Positions 12,101 through 24,358 of a stretch of 64,000 nt of DNA are shown one piece after another. The stretch covers positions 62,001 to 126,000 of the forward strand of contig JASBNA010000069.1 of NCBI GenBank assembly GCA_038087015.1, written 5' to 3'. The stretch is from Cerrena zonata. Taxonomy: Eukaryota > Basidiomycota > Agaricomycetes > Polyporales > Cerrenaceae. Numbering within the stretch: the first letter of the stretch is position 1; every line of letters starts with the position of its first letter. The notes beneath the pieces are model-generated. The model saw only the letters and a list, made by a program, of their open reading frames with translations. It did no database searches and was not told the origin of the DNA. The position numbers and the translations under genes are program-made.

Positions 12101-12923
12101 AGACGATCGAGGCACAATACTAAAAATTACTGAGCTAAATTCGTTCGAGCATAAGGAACCTATAAGTAGCATTCAACAAATTGGTGATACAATTTTATTT
12201 TCTGGTGGAGAAAGTTTATATACCACTGGATACGATGCAAACGAGAAAAAGCTTAGACCAGTTAACTGTATCCATACTTTCAGAAGTACTATCACTTCTA
12301 TGTCTGTCGCTGATACTGATAGTTTATTGGTAACTACAAATTCAGACTCAGCAATCATTTTACGTAAATTTTGTGGGACTGAAGAGCTGAAAGATTTTCT
12401 ACTGTACGTAAAAGACCCCGACTCGAAATATTTACTGAATCAAGCGAAACTAGGTGATGATATCATCGTTGCTGACAGATTGCATTCACAGATATTTGTT
12501 TTGAGTACTGAGAAAGCGACTTTACCTAGTAAGTTCGCTTACAAATTGTCAAGTATCCCTCGGGTTTACTCTTCGATGTTCAATAGCTATTGGGTAAAAC
12601 CTGAAACCAGTGAAGTAGACCAAACTTCGTTACTCAATATTATATGCGTGGGTGTGAACGGAGAAGTTATTTCCATACGTCCATCATCCAACGAAAGTTC
12701 TGAGATCGAAGAATTGGTGAAGAGATTAGGAATAAAAAATACTGATGGGCTGATAGAGCGCTTCCTCGAAAGACTTGATAGACCTTTCAATAATAAAGTT
12801 ACAGGGAAAGTATTTCGCCCTATTTATAGGCCATATTTTGATTATTCTGAGAACAAAGGTGCTGCCATAGATTTAGATCTAGAGGAAATGCTTACGGCCC
12901 GTAATGAAAATATAAGCATATAA
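9165..12923 (+). CDS. DDB1/CPSF-A superfamily beta-propeller protein, MMS1-like (frame broken four times)
   Basis: About 1,250 residues with the layout of the Rse1/Cft1/DDB1/Mms1 superfamily. There is an acidic N-terminus, an N-terminal MMS1_N-type propeller region (DSLLISIKSGFMFLI, LPHFNVQVDGVI, LIATDDGIIYSV), then DELTLAFYNLNENYILQIT. The latter is the family's 'DExTL..N..ILQVT' element. A CPSF_A-like C-terminal half ends in IDLDLEEML, comparable to the IDGDLLE end of relatives. It lacks hallmark ends of Rse1 or Cft1, so I favour an Mms1-like or fungal DDB1-like adaptor. The frame changes four times in the first half: near 9440 and 9885 one base seems missing, near 10113 and 10918 one seems extra. 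The net shift is zero and the last 646 codons are intact. Confidence 0.6.
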
Positions 12924-13019
12924 GTCGAATGAATAAAACTTCTTGCATAAAGAGCAAATATTATAAATAATAATGTAAGATTAGTCTATATATATTCATT
13001 TACATATGGTCGTTAAAAA

Positions 13020-16000
13020 TCAGTGTTCGGATAGCACGTCATCATTGGCACCACCACCAACAGCACTGATATCACTCTCAGGGGAGCTCTTATTATTTGA
13101 AGACATTGAAATATCAACATCACTATTAGCAGTTAAATTAGACTGTTTGTGTTTAAGCCTTTGTTGTCTGAACTGGGCAGCTGCACTGACTCTTTCCGAG
13201 CTTCCATTATTGGTTTTCCTTAATTCTTGTAACAAAGATCTTGCTCTAGATCCAACATCTGCATCTTGTTCAGTTGAATCAGTCTCATGATCCAAAGTAG
13301 TATCAGTATTAGCACTTTCGCCTGCGGGAGGAGCAGAAAAGGTTTCTTCAACAGGATATGGTTCCTCTTCGACCTCTGGCTCAACGTTTGAGGTAGCATC
13401 TTGCTCAGCACTAGAACCTGCTGTAGCTTTTCGCTGGTTTTCCAATAATTGCTTCTTCATCAATGCTCTCTTTCTTGCTGATGTAGCTTCACCTTTAGCG
13501 GGTCCTGCTGCCTTTAATTTCTCTAATAATGAATCCATGACATTGTCGTCGTCTTCTTCATCATCATTATTATCAGCTTTCTTGGGTTTTCTTGGGGCCT
13601 CTAATAACTTCTTACGTTGTTCATATACTCTCAACTCTTCTTCTCGTTTAATGTTCTCGGATTGAGCCCTCTTGAAATCGCTGATGAAATTAGCAAACTT
13701 ACTTATAAATGAATTTCTAACAAAAGAGTCCGTTGGGTCTTCACCAAAATATCTCATCAATTTGTCAAACTCAGCAAAGGTTAAATTAGCTTGGTCGAGC
13801 AAAAGTTCAGCTTTTCTATTTGCCTTTGGCAAGGCCGGTTTAAGAACATTACCGATTTTATCATTAGGATGGAAAGAGGTCGAATCACTCAAGTTACCAA
13901 TATCATAAGAAGACTGAACATTCTTAATGGACTTAGCATAATCTCTGCAGTCACTTGATATTGTTTCGATGGAAAATTTAGAAATTTGAACGCATTTGGC
14001 TAATTCGTCCATAAATTTTAATAATTCAGGATATTGAATTCTTACAATCTTTTCAACATAATGCAAGAATGTCATACTGTTTTTATCATCTTTCATAAAA
14101 CTTAATCTTTGCAAAGAACTTAATTTAAATCCTTGTGCTTGTTTAGTGGTATCATTCATATAGTTACCAACAGCCAAGATGATTTCGAAAACTTTTCTCA
14201 AATTTTGGGAGCTACTTATAGCATCAACAGTCTCATCGATAGCTTTAAGCTTAGATACCAAATCATCATAGTCTTTCACATAGTTTGCAACCATAGTCAA
14301 AGCTCTAATTCTTGATTTCCAATAATGTTGTAAGTTATAAACCAATTCCAAGTATATTCTATCCGGTCTTTGCAATTCATTTGGATCTTTGTCAGGCTTA
14401 GTAACAACTCCTTTATAGTCAGTTGAATAAGGCTCCAAATTTCTAGCCAACGTATTTGGAATTTCAACTATATCCTCTTTACCAAAAAATTCTAAAACAG
14501 CCGAATTATTAATGACATCGCTGTCACATCTTAACACTTTAGAAATTACTTGTTCATCAGTCAAATGGTTATAGTAATGTAAGTTAATACCGAATTGTTG
14601 AGCAATATCACGAGGTAAAAAGCTCAATTTGTCAATATCTTCTTTTCTCTTAGTAGCCAATTTCTTGATCTCTTTGGCAGCGAAAATTAATTCAATTTCA
14701 TCGAAAACACCTTTAGTCATTAAGTCAGAAGCAATAGAACGGGTTTCAGATTGCGACCAGAATGAATTGCCGCCAGCACCATCGAATTTTTCCCAATGTA
14801 ATTGTTTCAACTTTCTTTTTGGTCTTGGGTAATTGTCGAATGGGCTTGGAGAGCGAGCAATTTCGATTGGAGACATGGAGCGTTTGGCTGCTGGGATAGG
14901 GAGAGGTGGTGCTGGTGGCGGTGGGGGTGGTGCACCGCCTAAAGATGGAGGTAATGGAGGAGGAGGAGGAGCACCACCACCCTTCAATAATGAAGGCAAT
15001 GGAGGAGGAGGAGGAGGTGGTGGTGGTGGTGGAGGAGCGGGTGCACCCTGAGAACCTCCCAAAAGTGATGGCAATGGAGGAGGAGGAGGAGGTGGTGCAG
15101 GAGGAGCCAGACCACTCTGTTCGGGTTCTTTCTTAGGTGAAGCAGGAACCGCCTGTTCTTCAACAGAATCTTCAAACTTAGAATTGTCACTGTCTTGACT
15201 TTCATCTGCAGCAGATGGAGTAGGGTTTGTTTGATTGACCTTGGAATTTAACTCCTTCAAAAATTTTGGATCCATGCCACCAATAGTGGTCTTTCGATTG
15301 GTTTTATAGGTTCTTGGAGTCTGGATATCAGTGGCACCATGATCGACCTTACCTTGAATGTACTTAGCTTCGATTTTTTCGATAACATTCTTTGATTGTC
15401 TCTTAGGCTTAGATTTATCGATAGAAGATAATTGGCGTTTTAATTCAGCTTTCAATCTTTCCACCTCCTCCAATTCTTCTTGAATCTTAGATTTGATCGC
15501 TGGGTCAACATTCTCTTCATTAGACATAGTTGGCATCAACACCTCAATCTTGGAAGGATCGTCTTTGAAGTCGAAAACAATATTAAAATCTTTAAAGTTA
15601 TTTTCTAATTCTCTTAATCTTTCCATGGCTAAAAATTTCTGTTTATTAAACATTGCACTGTTGTTGAATTTCATGATATCGTTAGATTCGGTTTGTAAGC
15701 TAGATAATTTCTTTCTTAAGGTATCTAATTTATCTAAATCATCACCACGACAAGGTCTTGGAGGACCTTTAGGAACAGGTTCCATAGGAATTTCATCATC
15801 TTCTGGTTCCGCAAGAAGCTTATCATCTTCAGAAAAGTCAGAGGCAGTTTCAACTGCTTCCGGTTCTGAAGCACCAGGCTCATTACCAACGTCAGGGGGT
15901 GACGATTTCATAGAAGGATCGACATAGGTTTCGAAATCTGTCATTTCTAATTCTCTTGCCATTGTTTCAATATCAGCCATTTGATCTCTCAATTGTCTTA

Positions 16001-18474
16001 ATCTTGAACTTGGTTCGACTTGAGTACCTAACTGTCTATTATCCAATCTAGCTTCAGCTTTTCTTCTATGAATATGTTTTTGTAACCTATTAATTAATTT
16101 TTCATTTGTAGTTTGAATCAGAACAGTTGTTTTACCATCTTTACGTTTTTGTTCAAATTGGGCATTATTATTCAACATAATTAATAATTCTCTCATTTCA
16201 ACTTCTTGCTCTTGCTTTTCGATAAGGTGTTTACGTTTCAAGTCAGCTAATTCTAACTGAAGTTCTTCATTCATCCTTCTTGTCCTTAGAAGAACAGTCT
16301 CTTGTTCACGAATATCATTATTGAGACTTGTAATCAATCCATCTGAACCTAAAGATAATTGTCTTGACATTTCATCACGTTCAGCAACAGCCTCATCAGC
16401 GATTTTCTTGAACTTTTTAACTTCATCTAAACTCTTATGATATGAATCATCCGTGGTTAAACTACTCATTAAACGGTTCATAGCAATACCAATTGCAGAC
16501 TCGTCATTAGTAGTATGGACCAAAGAAATATTTTGTATTAATTCATTAAGTAATCTAATACTTCTTGTCATCTCTTCGGAATCATCTCGTTTTTCAGATT
16601 GAGTTAAATATAAATTTTGAATAGCACTTAAGAAATAGCCCTGAGCATTACTGTCACGAACCGATTCCCACAAATGTTGAACCAAATTAACAGGATCATT
16701 AAATTTAAATCGGAATCAATTTTTTCAGTACTTTTCAATTCTGAAGCATCATTTTCAGCTTGTGCTTCAAACTTTTCAATTTCTGAATTCAAAGCCTCGT
16801 AACCTAATTCATGAAATTTAGTCAATAGTCTGTGTAAGCCGGCAGCTGTGAATTGACTTCTTAATTGGATTCTTACTCTAAAATCAACTCCTTTATCAAT
16901 TATAGTATTTATAAGCATCATTGTACCAAAACAATATTCAACCAAATGATTTTCAGTTGGACCTTGTCCACTACCAACATGAGCTGATTTTAGTTCTTCA
17001 CTTGCACCAACTAAAGAGTTACATATTTTCCTTTACCATCGAGAGTTTTTTCAACTAATTTCAACCATAATTCAAATCTTTTATAAGTATCAGGTGTTGG
17101 AGGTTTCCTCACCAATTTTCTTGAAGAAGTTGAAGTAGCAGTCGAAGTATGATGAGTATCAAATTCGAAATGAGCTCTTTGAGGTAAGGAATCCAAAGCT
17201 CTTAAAGTACGATGATAAATACCAACGTCATTATCTATGAAATAAGCAACCATAAAAGTTAAAGTTTCAGCCGCGATTTTTCTAGTTATGATACGAGGAG
17301 ATAAGAGAGATCTAGCAGTAGCATTTAACTGTAAATCAGAAACAGTATCCATACTATCCATACCGACTCTTTGATTCATGATTGATCTTAAAACTTTCAA
17401 GGTATTAAATTCTTTATCGAAGATATCATCATTAATATCATTAATTTCTGATTTATTGATGCGATCTTGAACCTTGGTTAAGTAAGCAGATAAAGCAGCA
17501 ATACCTTGATAATCATGGATAAAACTACGTAACCAATCAATTCTTTCTGTTCTGATTGAAACTCCCAATTCATTTAAATCTGAAGCGGTAATATTTTTAG
17601 AAACCAATTTTTTGGTGAAATAACCGGGAGAAGTATGAGCTTCACGTTGTTGACGTCTAAACTCACTAGCAAAATCTTGTTCAATCATCATCCATTTTTT
17701 ACCATAATCATAATTCATCATTTCTTGCTTAGCAGGGCCTGGTAAAGCTTTAAAATCTCTTTTATCCATTAATTCTCTGAACATACGGTCGATTTCCCAA
17801 TTCAGACTTGGTTTTTCTAAATGGGCACCTGACATTGTTTGATTATTTGAATCATTTAAAGAAGGATTTGAAATGATCAACGAAGGATTTGAAATCAAAG
17901 GAGTTTGAGAGTGTTTACGGGACGAAGAGGAAGATATTGAAGTATGAGGATGAGGGTGACTTCTAGCAGTTTTTACATCATAAGGATTGTTCAGGGACGA
18001 ACTTTGAAAGCTATAAGTTGAAGCATGACGAGAATGATTTGAATTTTGTATTTGAGGACTTGGAATAATATTTGAATTGGTTATGGAAGAAGTTGTTGAT
18101 TTATTGGTTAAAGATTTAGTTAGGTTAGAACCATAACTATTATGTCTTCTATTAGGAGTAGATGAAACATTTGAATTTGAATGATGAAGAGTGTTTGAAG
18201 ATAAAATACTTGAAGAATCAACCGAAGAATTATCACTCGAAGCATCTACTTGAGGCGGGCTAGTTTTATCCTTTTCCTTTTCTTTATTTTTCCTCATACT
18301 AAATATCGAACTTGAAGACATTCTATTATTTGTAGTGGAAGATCTGGATGGAGAAGTTGAATTATTCAGGTTTTTATAATAGGATTCATAAGCTCTTGAA
18401 TTTCTTAAATCTTCATCCAATTGGTTATTCAAAGAACCCGAGTTAACTGATCCATTTTCATTTCTGCGTCTCAT
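13020..18474 (-). CDS. BNI1: Formin Bni1 (frame broken twice)
   Basis: Diaphanous-type formin of about 1,800 aa that nucleates actin cables for polarised growth and cytokinesis (S. cerevisiae Bni1 is 1,953 aa). Domains in order: Ser/Asn-rich N-terminus; Rho-binding/FH3 region ([64 protein letters not shown]); long coiled coil; proline-rich FH1 with several poly-Pro runs (about 14,890-15,115); complete FH2 ([33 protein letters not shown]); and a basic, acidic-flanked tail expected to hold the autoregulatory DAD. One base seems to be missing at about 17,020 (before SLVGAS) and one at about 16,710 (before [12 protein letters not shown]). Both sit inside conserved FH3 sequence. Convergent with the DDB1-like gene. 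Confidence 0.95.
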
Positions 18475-19788
18475 ATTTGAAGTAATATATACAAGATGAT
18501 AGACGCGTCGGCGGTTAGAAAATTAAAGAATCAATAAACCGGCAAGTTTTTAAGGAATTGAAAAGTTTAACCCACTGATTAATGAATATATGATAGAATT
18601 GAATTATAACACCCAATCAAGATGAAATAAGGATATTAGAATAATGTAATAAATAAATATAAGTTACCAACCGATATTTAACAAACCAAAAGCAGTATGA
18701 CTCAAACTAGTTGATTCCACTAGATCAAGCATACAACAGAAACAAGTGAATGAAATAACAAGAATGAAACAGAACAAAAACCAATATAAATCAATATTAA
18801 TAACAAGAATGAAACCAAAAAAGAAAAAAAAAACCAAAAAAAAAAAAAAAAAACGACAGAATAAAAGAAAGCGACTGGAGTGGATAATTGGACCACTGAA
18901 CAAATGGATATGGAATGTAAGAGTCTGTTTCTTGAGGGATAAGGTGAAAGTGTCTCTTCAACTAAGGAAAAAACCCACTTGGAAGTAGTAAAGTTGACGA
19001 AGATAACCGACAATTGAGCAAAAGAACACACTGAGGAAAAACTACAAGGCAAATTAAAGCGGGTGCCAGAACAAAAAAATCCTCAAACAAACAAAAAATG
19101 AAGCACCAGCATACAGCCTAATTACAATTACACTAGCTACACCACTAGCTAGAGCTATAGCTATACTACAGCTATACTACAGCTATACTACAGCTACGCG
19201 AAGACACCACCACCCACAGCTTGGTGCTTGAGCCCAATGTAAGCCTCCTTGGTGGACCCAGCGACTCGGTGAGCCGGGGAAGTTCGATGAGATCAACACG
19301 CTCATCAACCAGACGGTCGCCGTATTAAACCAGTAGTCCACAAGATTCGGATCAAGAAAACAAGTTGTACTTAAACGAATTCAGACTGAAAACTGCAAAC
19401 AATTCAACGATGAATGTGTCTCCATCATGATTGAACAATGCAGTCAATCCATTTCTTTGTTACACCAAACCCACTGCTACACTGCCCGCTTGTTCGCGTG
19501 TTCCCCTTAGAGTGCAATTGGGCTTTTATGAGTTCAACTACCAGTGGTGAGGCCGGCTGGAGGTTTACCAGTACATCAGGAGGATGGCTACAGCTGGCTA
19601 TTATGATATAATTGCCCTTTAGACATGGCTATAAATAGTTAGACAGCATGCAAAGCGCGTCCGTTGGCAGATTCTTACGTGCTGTTTTGTATATATTACA
19701 TAAACGATTACCTAAACATGGGTATTACATAAACAGTAGATGGAATATGTTTTTTGTATATTAAATGTATTAGGGAGTTAATTATACA
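18475..19788. other. Intergenic region upstream of BNI1
   Basis: About 1.3 kb between the start of BNI1 and the 3' end of SEC2. It contains A-rich runs (around 18,820-18,855), a short tandem repeat (19159-19191) and a somewhat GC-richer stretch at 19,200-19,520. In that stretch one plus-strand frame is open for roughly 90 codons apart from a TAG, but shows no recognisable domain. Such a long promoter is usual for BNI1-like genes. Confidence 0.5.
19159..19191. repeat. Three perfect 11-bp tandem units (AGCTATACTAC)
   Basis: Three exact head-to-tail copies of AGCTATACTAC, flanked by further AGCTA/CTAGCT words from about 19,133. Lies about 685 bp upstream of the BNI1 start. Confidence 0.9.
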
Positions 19789-21924
19789 TCAATGTTCTAT
19801 GCTTTCTCTAAGCATTTCCATGGTTTCATTCAAATCGTTGTTCATCTTTTTTTTAAATTGTTTACTCTTACTTTTTTTCCTGGTTAGTTTGTTTTCAGAG
19901 TCAGCCTCAAGTACTTCATCTTTATCGGTGGAATCGGTTGATTCAATGCTATTTGCAGGAAGCGAGTTGTTTGAGCTGACCTCTGTAGTGCTCTTTACTG
20001 GACTGTCACCCGGGGTGACGGTGTTATCTATGGGTGTTTCTTTAGTAAATGTAGTTGAGCTATCGGCAAATTCGTCTTCGCTTTCATCCTTATCTTTTTT
20101 GTATTTTAAATCACTGGGAGAAGCAGGGACTTTTTCGCTTGGAGAAGGTGGAGCTTTTCCGCTTGGAGAAGCAGGGACTTTTTCACTGGGAGATCCATAT
20201 GCTTTTTTAGGCGGAGCAGGAATTTGTTTGCCGTGTCTTAAAGTAATTTCTTCTTCTAAGATGATTTTGAAAGCATCATAATGGATTTCATCAATATTCA
20301 ATTCTTCAATATCATCAACGTTATCCCAAAATCCAATCTTACTCCAATATATTTTATTCCTTATTAATATCAATAAGATATATAATTTCATTATAATTGA
20401 TTCTTCACTCATATCAACAGTTGGTCCGGTGTGATGTTTATCAATTCCCCTAGCTTCCTTTGGCACAGTTCCTCCATTTTCTTTACTTTCAAGTGAAAGT
20501 TTATCCAAATCATGATTAGAATTAGATAACGAAGGTGAAGTATTTGATCTTCTATTACCAAGCTTTTCCCAATCAGATAATCCACCAGAATTTCTCTTAA
20601 ATTGAAAATTTGAATTCGAACTATAAGCAAATTCATCATATGAATTGTTTTGTTTTAATTTATAAACATTTTGATTTATTAATCTTAACTTGGCGAAAAA
20701 TTCACAAATATTTCTTAATTTGATAAGACAAAAATTACATAATGGATAATTAGCAATAACTTCATGTTTTTCTCCATTTATATTGGTGGTCCCTCCTGAA
20801 TTATTATTAATGGAATTACTTGGTGATTGATTAATTGGAATTGGACTAAATAATTTTAACGTATATAATCTTGCATGTTCTAATACATCATCTTTATTTT
20901 CTCCACAAAATGTACATGGATCTTTAACTGCAACCGGTACTTCATTATAATTACGGTTTTTCCCCTTATATGTTAATTTAAAAGTTTCATTAATCCCACT
21001 AACTGGTTGAATCATGGCTTTACCTTCAACTAATAAATTCCAAAAATTCTTCCCTTTTTGCCAACGATTTATAAAACTTGATGTTGGTATTACTGGTACT
21101 TGTCCAATACTAGTTTCTAATTCTTCTTGCCAAATTTTTTTGAAAAACTTTAATTTTTGCAAATTAACTAAATCAAATGTAAAATCAGGTTTTATTATTT
21201 GATAAATAAATGATTTAAAGTCTTGTTGATAAATCGCCAAATCAAATCTGATGGCTTTTACTGTTGGTGAATATATTATAGATTGTAATTGTTGTACATA
21301 TAATGAATTTTCCCCCGATGTCAAAATTGCTGAATTATTGGTAATATCATCACTTTGATAATCTTCCTTCAAAATATCATCATTAGTAAATTGTGACAGA
21401 TCTAGTTTGGGCGTATTAGATTTAGAGTTAGATTGAAAAAGTTTTTGTTGATCTTCTATTTTAATAAATAAATTTTTCAAATCTTTTAATTGATCTTGTA
21501 AGTTATCAATTATAGCATTCTTTTCATCAATCTCTTCATATAGTTTACGATTTTTAACCTTAAAGTTATATGTTTCTCTCAGAGCATCACTGACCATCTG
21601 ATTTGCTTCATTGAAAAGTGATTCACTTAAATCTTCAACTTCACTTTGCAATTTTTTATTTTCTGTTTCGGTTGAATCCTTTTGTGCCTTCAATTGTTGA
21701 TAATCCTTATATAATTGATTATATTTGGGAAATAAATTGGAATACTTACTCTCAAATGATTTCAATTCATTCACTGAGCTCTTTAAATTAGTATTTTCCT
21801 TATGTAAATGTAATACATTCTCTTCCAATTCAGATTGTTTAGCAACTGCCGTAACTAATTTCGTGGATAACAGAGTCACCTCCTTGGTCAACCTAGCATC
21901 TAGTGCTTCTGGACTTTCTGACAT
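19789..21924 (-). CDS. SEC2: Sec2, guanine-nucleotide exchange factor for Rab Sec4
   Basis: About 711 aa (S. cerevisiae Sec2 is 759 aa). The N-terminal 160 residues form a long parallel coiled coil with the Sec2/Rabin8 GEF signature (LSESLFNEANQMVSDAL). This part activates Sec4 on secretory vesicles so they can dock with the exocyst. The middle holds a CxxC pair region (DPCTFCGENKDD ... YPLCNFCLIKLRNICEFFAKLR), as in other fungal Sec2 proteins. The C-terminal third is low complexity, with a Ser-Pro-Ser-Glu-Lys type repeat, and should be the regulatory region. I place the start at the ATG at 21924 (MSESPEAL..), since the 14 upstream codons begin with a non-ATG. Works in the same pathway as BNI1 and the MSB3-type GAP of this window. 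Confidence 0.93.
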   Translation of the reverse strand: MSESPEALDARLTKEVTLLSTKLVTAVAKQSELEENVLHLHKENTNLKSSVNELKSFESKYSNLFPKYNQLYKDYQQLKAQKDSTETENKKLQSEVEDLSESLFNEANQMVSDALRETYNFKVKNRKLYEEIDEKNAIIDNLQDQLKDLKNLFIKIEDQQKLFQSNSKSNTPKLDLSQFTNDDILKEDYQSDDITNNSAILTSGENSLYVQQLQSIIYSPTVKAIRFDLAIYQQDFKSFIYQIIKPDFTFDLVNLQKLKFFKKIWQEELETSIGQVPVIPTSSFINRWQKGKNFWNLLVEGKAMIQPVSGINETFKLTYKGKNRNYNEVPVAVKDPCTFCGENKDDVLEHARLYTLKLFSPIPINQSPSNSINNNSGGTTNINGEKHEVIANYPLCNFCLIKLRNICEFFAKLRLINQNVYKLKQNNSYDEFAYSSNSNFQFKRNSGGLSDWEKLGNRRSNTSPSLSNSNHDLDKLSLESKENGGTVPKEARGIDKHHTGPTVDMSEESIIMKLYILLILIRNKIYWSKIGFWDNVDDIEELNIDEIHYDAFKIILEEEITLRHGKQIPAPPKKAYGSPSEKVPASPSGKAPPSPSEKVPASPSDLKYKKDKDESEDEFADSSTTFTKETPIDNTVTPGDSPVKSTTEVSSNNSLPANSIESTDSTDKDEVLEADSENKLTRKKSKSKQFKKKMNNDLNETMEMLRESIEH

Positions 21925-21966
21925 GCTTGGTCTTTTATCAAAATTATAATCCAATATCCAGATCAA

Positions 21967-22203
21967 TCACTCTTTAATATGCCAAATGATTCGGACGTGT
22001 CGTTTAATCGTAAAAATTATCTTCGTCAACCGCACAAAAAAACACACACAAGCAGCCAAACTTATTAGATTAATATTTAACCCTTGATAAGATGAATTAG
22101 TCAGATTGTACTGAACACCAATTGAAAATTCAAAGTTCCAATATTTAATTGATGTTTGGATTAATAACGGAGATGATTGCTGAGGATCCAACTGCTGTTT
22201 CAT
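21967..22203 (-). CDS. Small open frame upstream of SEC2, uncertain
   Basis: A 78-codon frame with a true ATG at 22203, ending 43 nt before the SEC2 start on the same strand. The first half (MKQQLDPQQSSPLLIQ..) is hydrophilic, and the second has one hydrophobic stretch (LISLAACVCFFV). I do not recognise it. It may be chance, an upstream reading frame in the SEC2 leader, or a small membrane protein. Confidence 0.2.
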   Translation of the reverse strand: MKQQLDPQQSSPLLIQTSIKYWNFEFSIGVQYNLTNSSYQGLNINLISLAACVCFFVRLTKIIFTIKRHVRIIWHIKE

Positions 22204-22672
22204 TTCTTTTGTCCAAAATCGTCCCAGTAGAAAAGCCGTACACCCTATCTGTCAGGTTTGCAAGAATCTACATAGTTAATCAAGTAAGCCTACTAATTGA
22301 ATAAGTCAAGTAATCAAGTAATTCGAGTAGATAATGAATAGTCCGAATGAGCTCTATGAAAGTATATTTTGTTTCAACTCTACACAGAACATATAGTTAC
22401 GTCTACAAGTCTCAATTCCTTCCCCATATTTCAAAAATTCACTAGATCTTTCCACTCTATGACAAATGAGAATAAATGTAAGAAAGGAAAGCATAAGATA
22501 GTAAAACCATGGTAGTAAAAGGTAATTCTTCAAATAGCAAACGGATTTTTTGTGTTTTGACAACCGGTAAGGTAAATAAATCTAGGTTTATGTATCGCGA
22601 TAAGATCGATTTAAAATGAATAAACTACTTTTTCTTTCAGTCAATGAATGCCTTTTTAAGTGACTATAAGAA

Positions 22673-24358
22673 ATGTTGATCGGAACTAATGGGGATGAAA
22701 GAGCACCTTCCAAACCAGCGTTTGAGTCATTGCCATATGAAATCCATTATGGTATCGTTAATAAGCTTCTGCAACAAGATAGTTTAAATTTAATGAGGGT
22801 CAATCGCAAAATGTACTTATTGGTCCTTCCCAGATTATATCAGCATATAATTGTTGATAGCGATATAACCCATTTCAGCAAAGAGATTTCCTATCTGCAT
22901 TCTCGATACGATAGGGAATTCATGAGTTGGTACGATATAGCATGTACTTATATCAATAATTCGTATAATTTTATGAAGTTTTTGAAGAGTTATATAAGGC
23001 TCCATTGTAATAATCCAGCAATTTCAAATGCCCCTCACATCAAGATATTGACGGTTAAAAAGTTACCTGAATCTATAAATACTTATGAACATGAGTTTAA
23101 GTATACTATAAGGAAATTTTTCTGCATGATCACCAATTTGCAAGAGTTAACTTGGCTGAATCGAAATTTTAGATTTGAATTTTTAAATTGTTTAGAGAAT
23201 CCACAAAACTTAACGGTACTAAGCCTTAATATCAGGTTTACTGATTATCTATATGAGTTATTGAACTATGATTCAAATAAAATATCACAATTAAAGTTTA
23301 ATCTAACAAAATTAACAAAATTCGAAATTAAACCATTTATCAACTCCAAAACGCTATCTAAGATATTGAATGATTTAATAGGAGATGGTGGCCATAATAT
23401 GTTAGGCCCACAGTTGAGATCGTTAAGTTTGTCACGTACTGAAACTTATAAGGGAGAGACCAATATAATAGCGAATGAATTGGTTAATAACGGAGGGGCC
23501 ATGTTCCCTGAATTTGATCTTTTAGTAATCCCTACCATTTGCTCCAGTAATTTGAGCCAAATGCCAGATTTAACCAGCTTATCCTTGAATGACTGTATTA
23601 TACAACCACAAGATGCAGACGAGTTGATCAAGACTGTTAATTTGAAATCTTTAAGAACACTAAAATTGTCAAATATGAGTGAGTTTCAGACATTACCCAT
23701 CACATCGGCATCGATTAGTGAAAACTTATTACCAAGTTTCTTAAATCAGTTATCAAATCATCTAACTAATTTGAAATATCTTCGTCTTGACTTTCGTCAA
23801 GCGTTCACTGATACCGTACCAATTTTTTTAAAAGATTTAGCATCCCTTGAGTCCTTGGACCTCACTATACGTCATAATAACACATTTGATACGAATTATA
23901 ATGATTATAGTAAAGCCATTACCTCATGGAATAAAACAGAAACTTTGAAACATCTTTCTATTGAAATCAAACAAGAAACTCTAATGTTTGATGTTGATTT
24001 ACAAATGAAGGAGGCTTCATTTTATAACCATCTTGCCAAATGCCAAAACTTAGAAACATTAAGAATTGCACCTGATGAATCAAGACTAATTAATTTATTA
24101 AAGATCGGTAGTTTGCCAAAATTAAATAAATTAGATATAATTAGTGCCAACTGCTTGGGGTTAGTAAACCCTGAAATATATCAGGCATTACTAGAGTTCG
24201 AGCAAAAAGTCTTGGTGTATGCTCAAGCTTCTGGTGACGAACTACAGTATATTTGCATAAATGGCAAACTATTCGAATTACAAAGCCTAGACAAAGGTCC
24301 AGTTGTCAACCCTAGAGAAGATATAAGTGTATGGTTTACACGGGAGGTACGGGTGTGA
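22673..24358 (+). CDS. F-box / leucine-rich-repeat-like protein
   Basis: 561 aa. The N-terminus has an F-box-like helix set (FESLPYEIHYGIVNKLLQQDSLNLMRVNRKMYLL, seen in parts around residues 18-55), followed by irregular leucine-rich repeats. Examples are LRSLSLSRTE, LTSLSLNDC, LRTLKLSNMSEF, LKYLRLDF and LESLDLTI. This layout suggests a substrate receptor of an SCF (Skp1-Cullin-F-box) ubiquitin ligase; the LRR region would select the substrate. I cannot name the ortholog. The frame is intact, and the start at 22673 follows in-frame stops. Divergent from SEC2, with about 750 bp between the two starts. Confidence 0.65.
   Translation: MLIGTNGDERAPSKPAFESLPYEIHYGIVNKLLQQDSLNLMRVNRKMYLLVLPRLYQHIIVDSDITHFSKEISYLHSRYDREFMSWYDIACTYINNSYNFMKFLKSYIRLHCNNPAISNAPHIKILTVKKLPESINTYEHEFKYTIRKFFCMITNLQELTWLNRNFRFEFLNCLENPQNLTVLSLNIRFTDYLYELLNYDSNKISQLKFNLTKLTKFEIKPFINSKTLSKILNDLIGDGGHNMLGPQLRSLSLSRTETYKGETNIIANELVNNGGAMFPEFDLLVIPTICSSNLSQMPDLTSLSLNDCIIQPQDADELIKTVNLKSLRTLKLSNMSEFQTLPITSASISENLLPSFLNQLSNHLTNLKYLRLDFRQAFTDTVPIFLKDLASLESLDLTIRHNNTFDTNYNDYSKAITSWNKTETLKHLSIEIKQETLMFDVDLQMKEASFYNHLAKCQNLETLRIAPDESRLINLLKIGSLPKLNKLDIISANCLGLVNPEIYQALLEFEQKVLVYAQASGDELQYICINGKLFELQSLDKGPVVNPREDISVWFTREVRV

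Noticed and set aside
14833..15136. Gly-rich and Glu-rich plus-strand frames
   Set aside because: They are the reverse complement of the poly-proline FH1 region of BNI1.
16990..17030. GTAACTCTTTAG in BNI1 as a tiny intron
   Set aside because: Only 12 nt, far too short to splice; a single missing base restores the family alignment better.
19200..19520. GC-richer stretch with a nearly open plus-strand frame
   Set aside because: Interrupted by a TAG, no ATG in a useful place and no family resemblance; may be an old gene remnant but cannot be supported.
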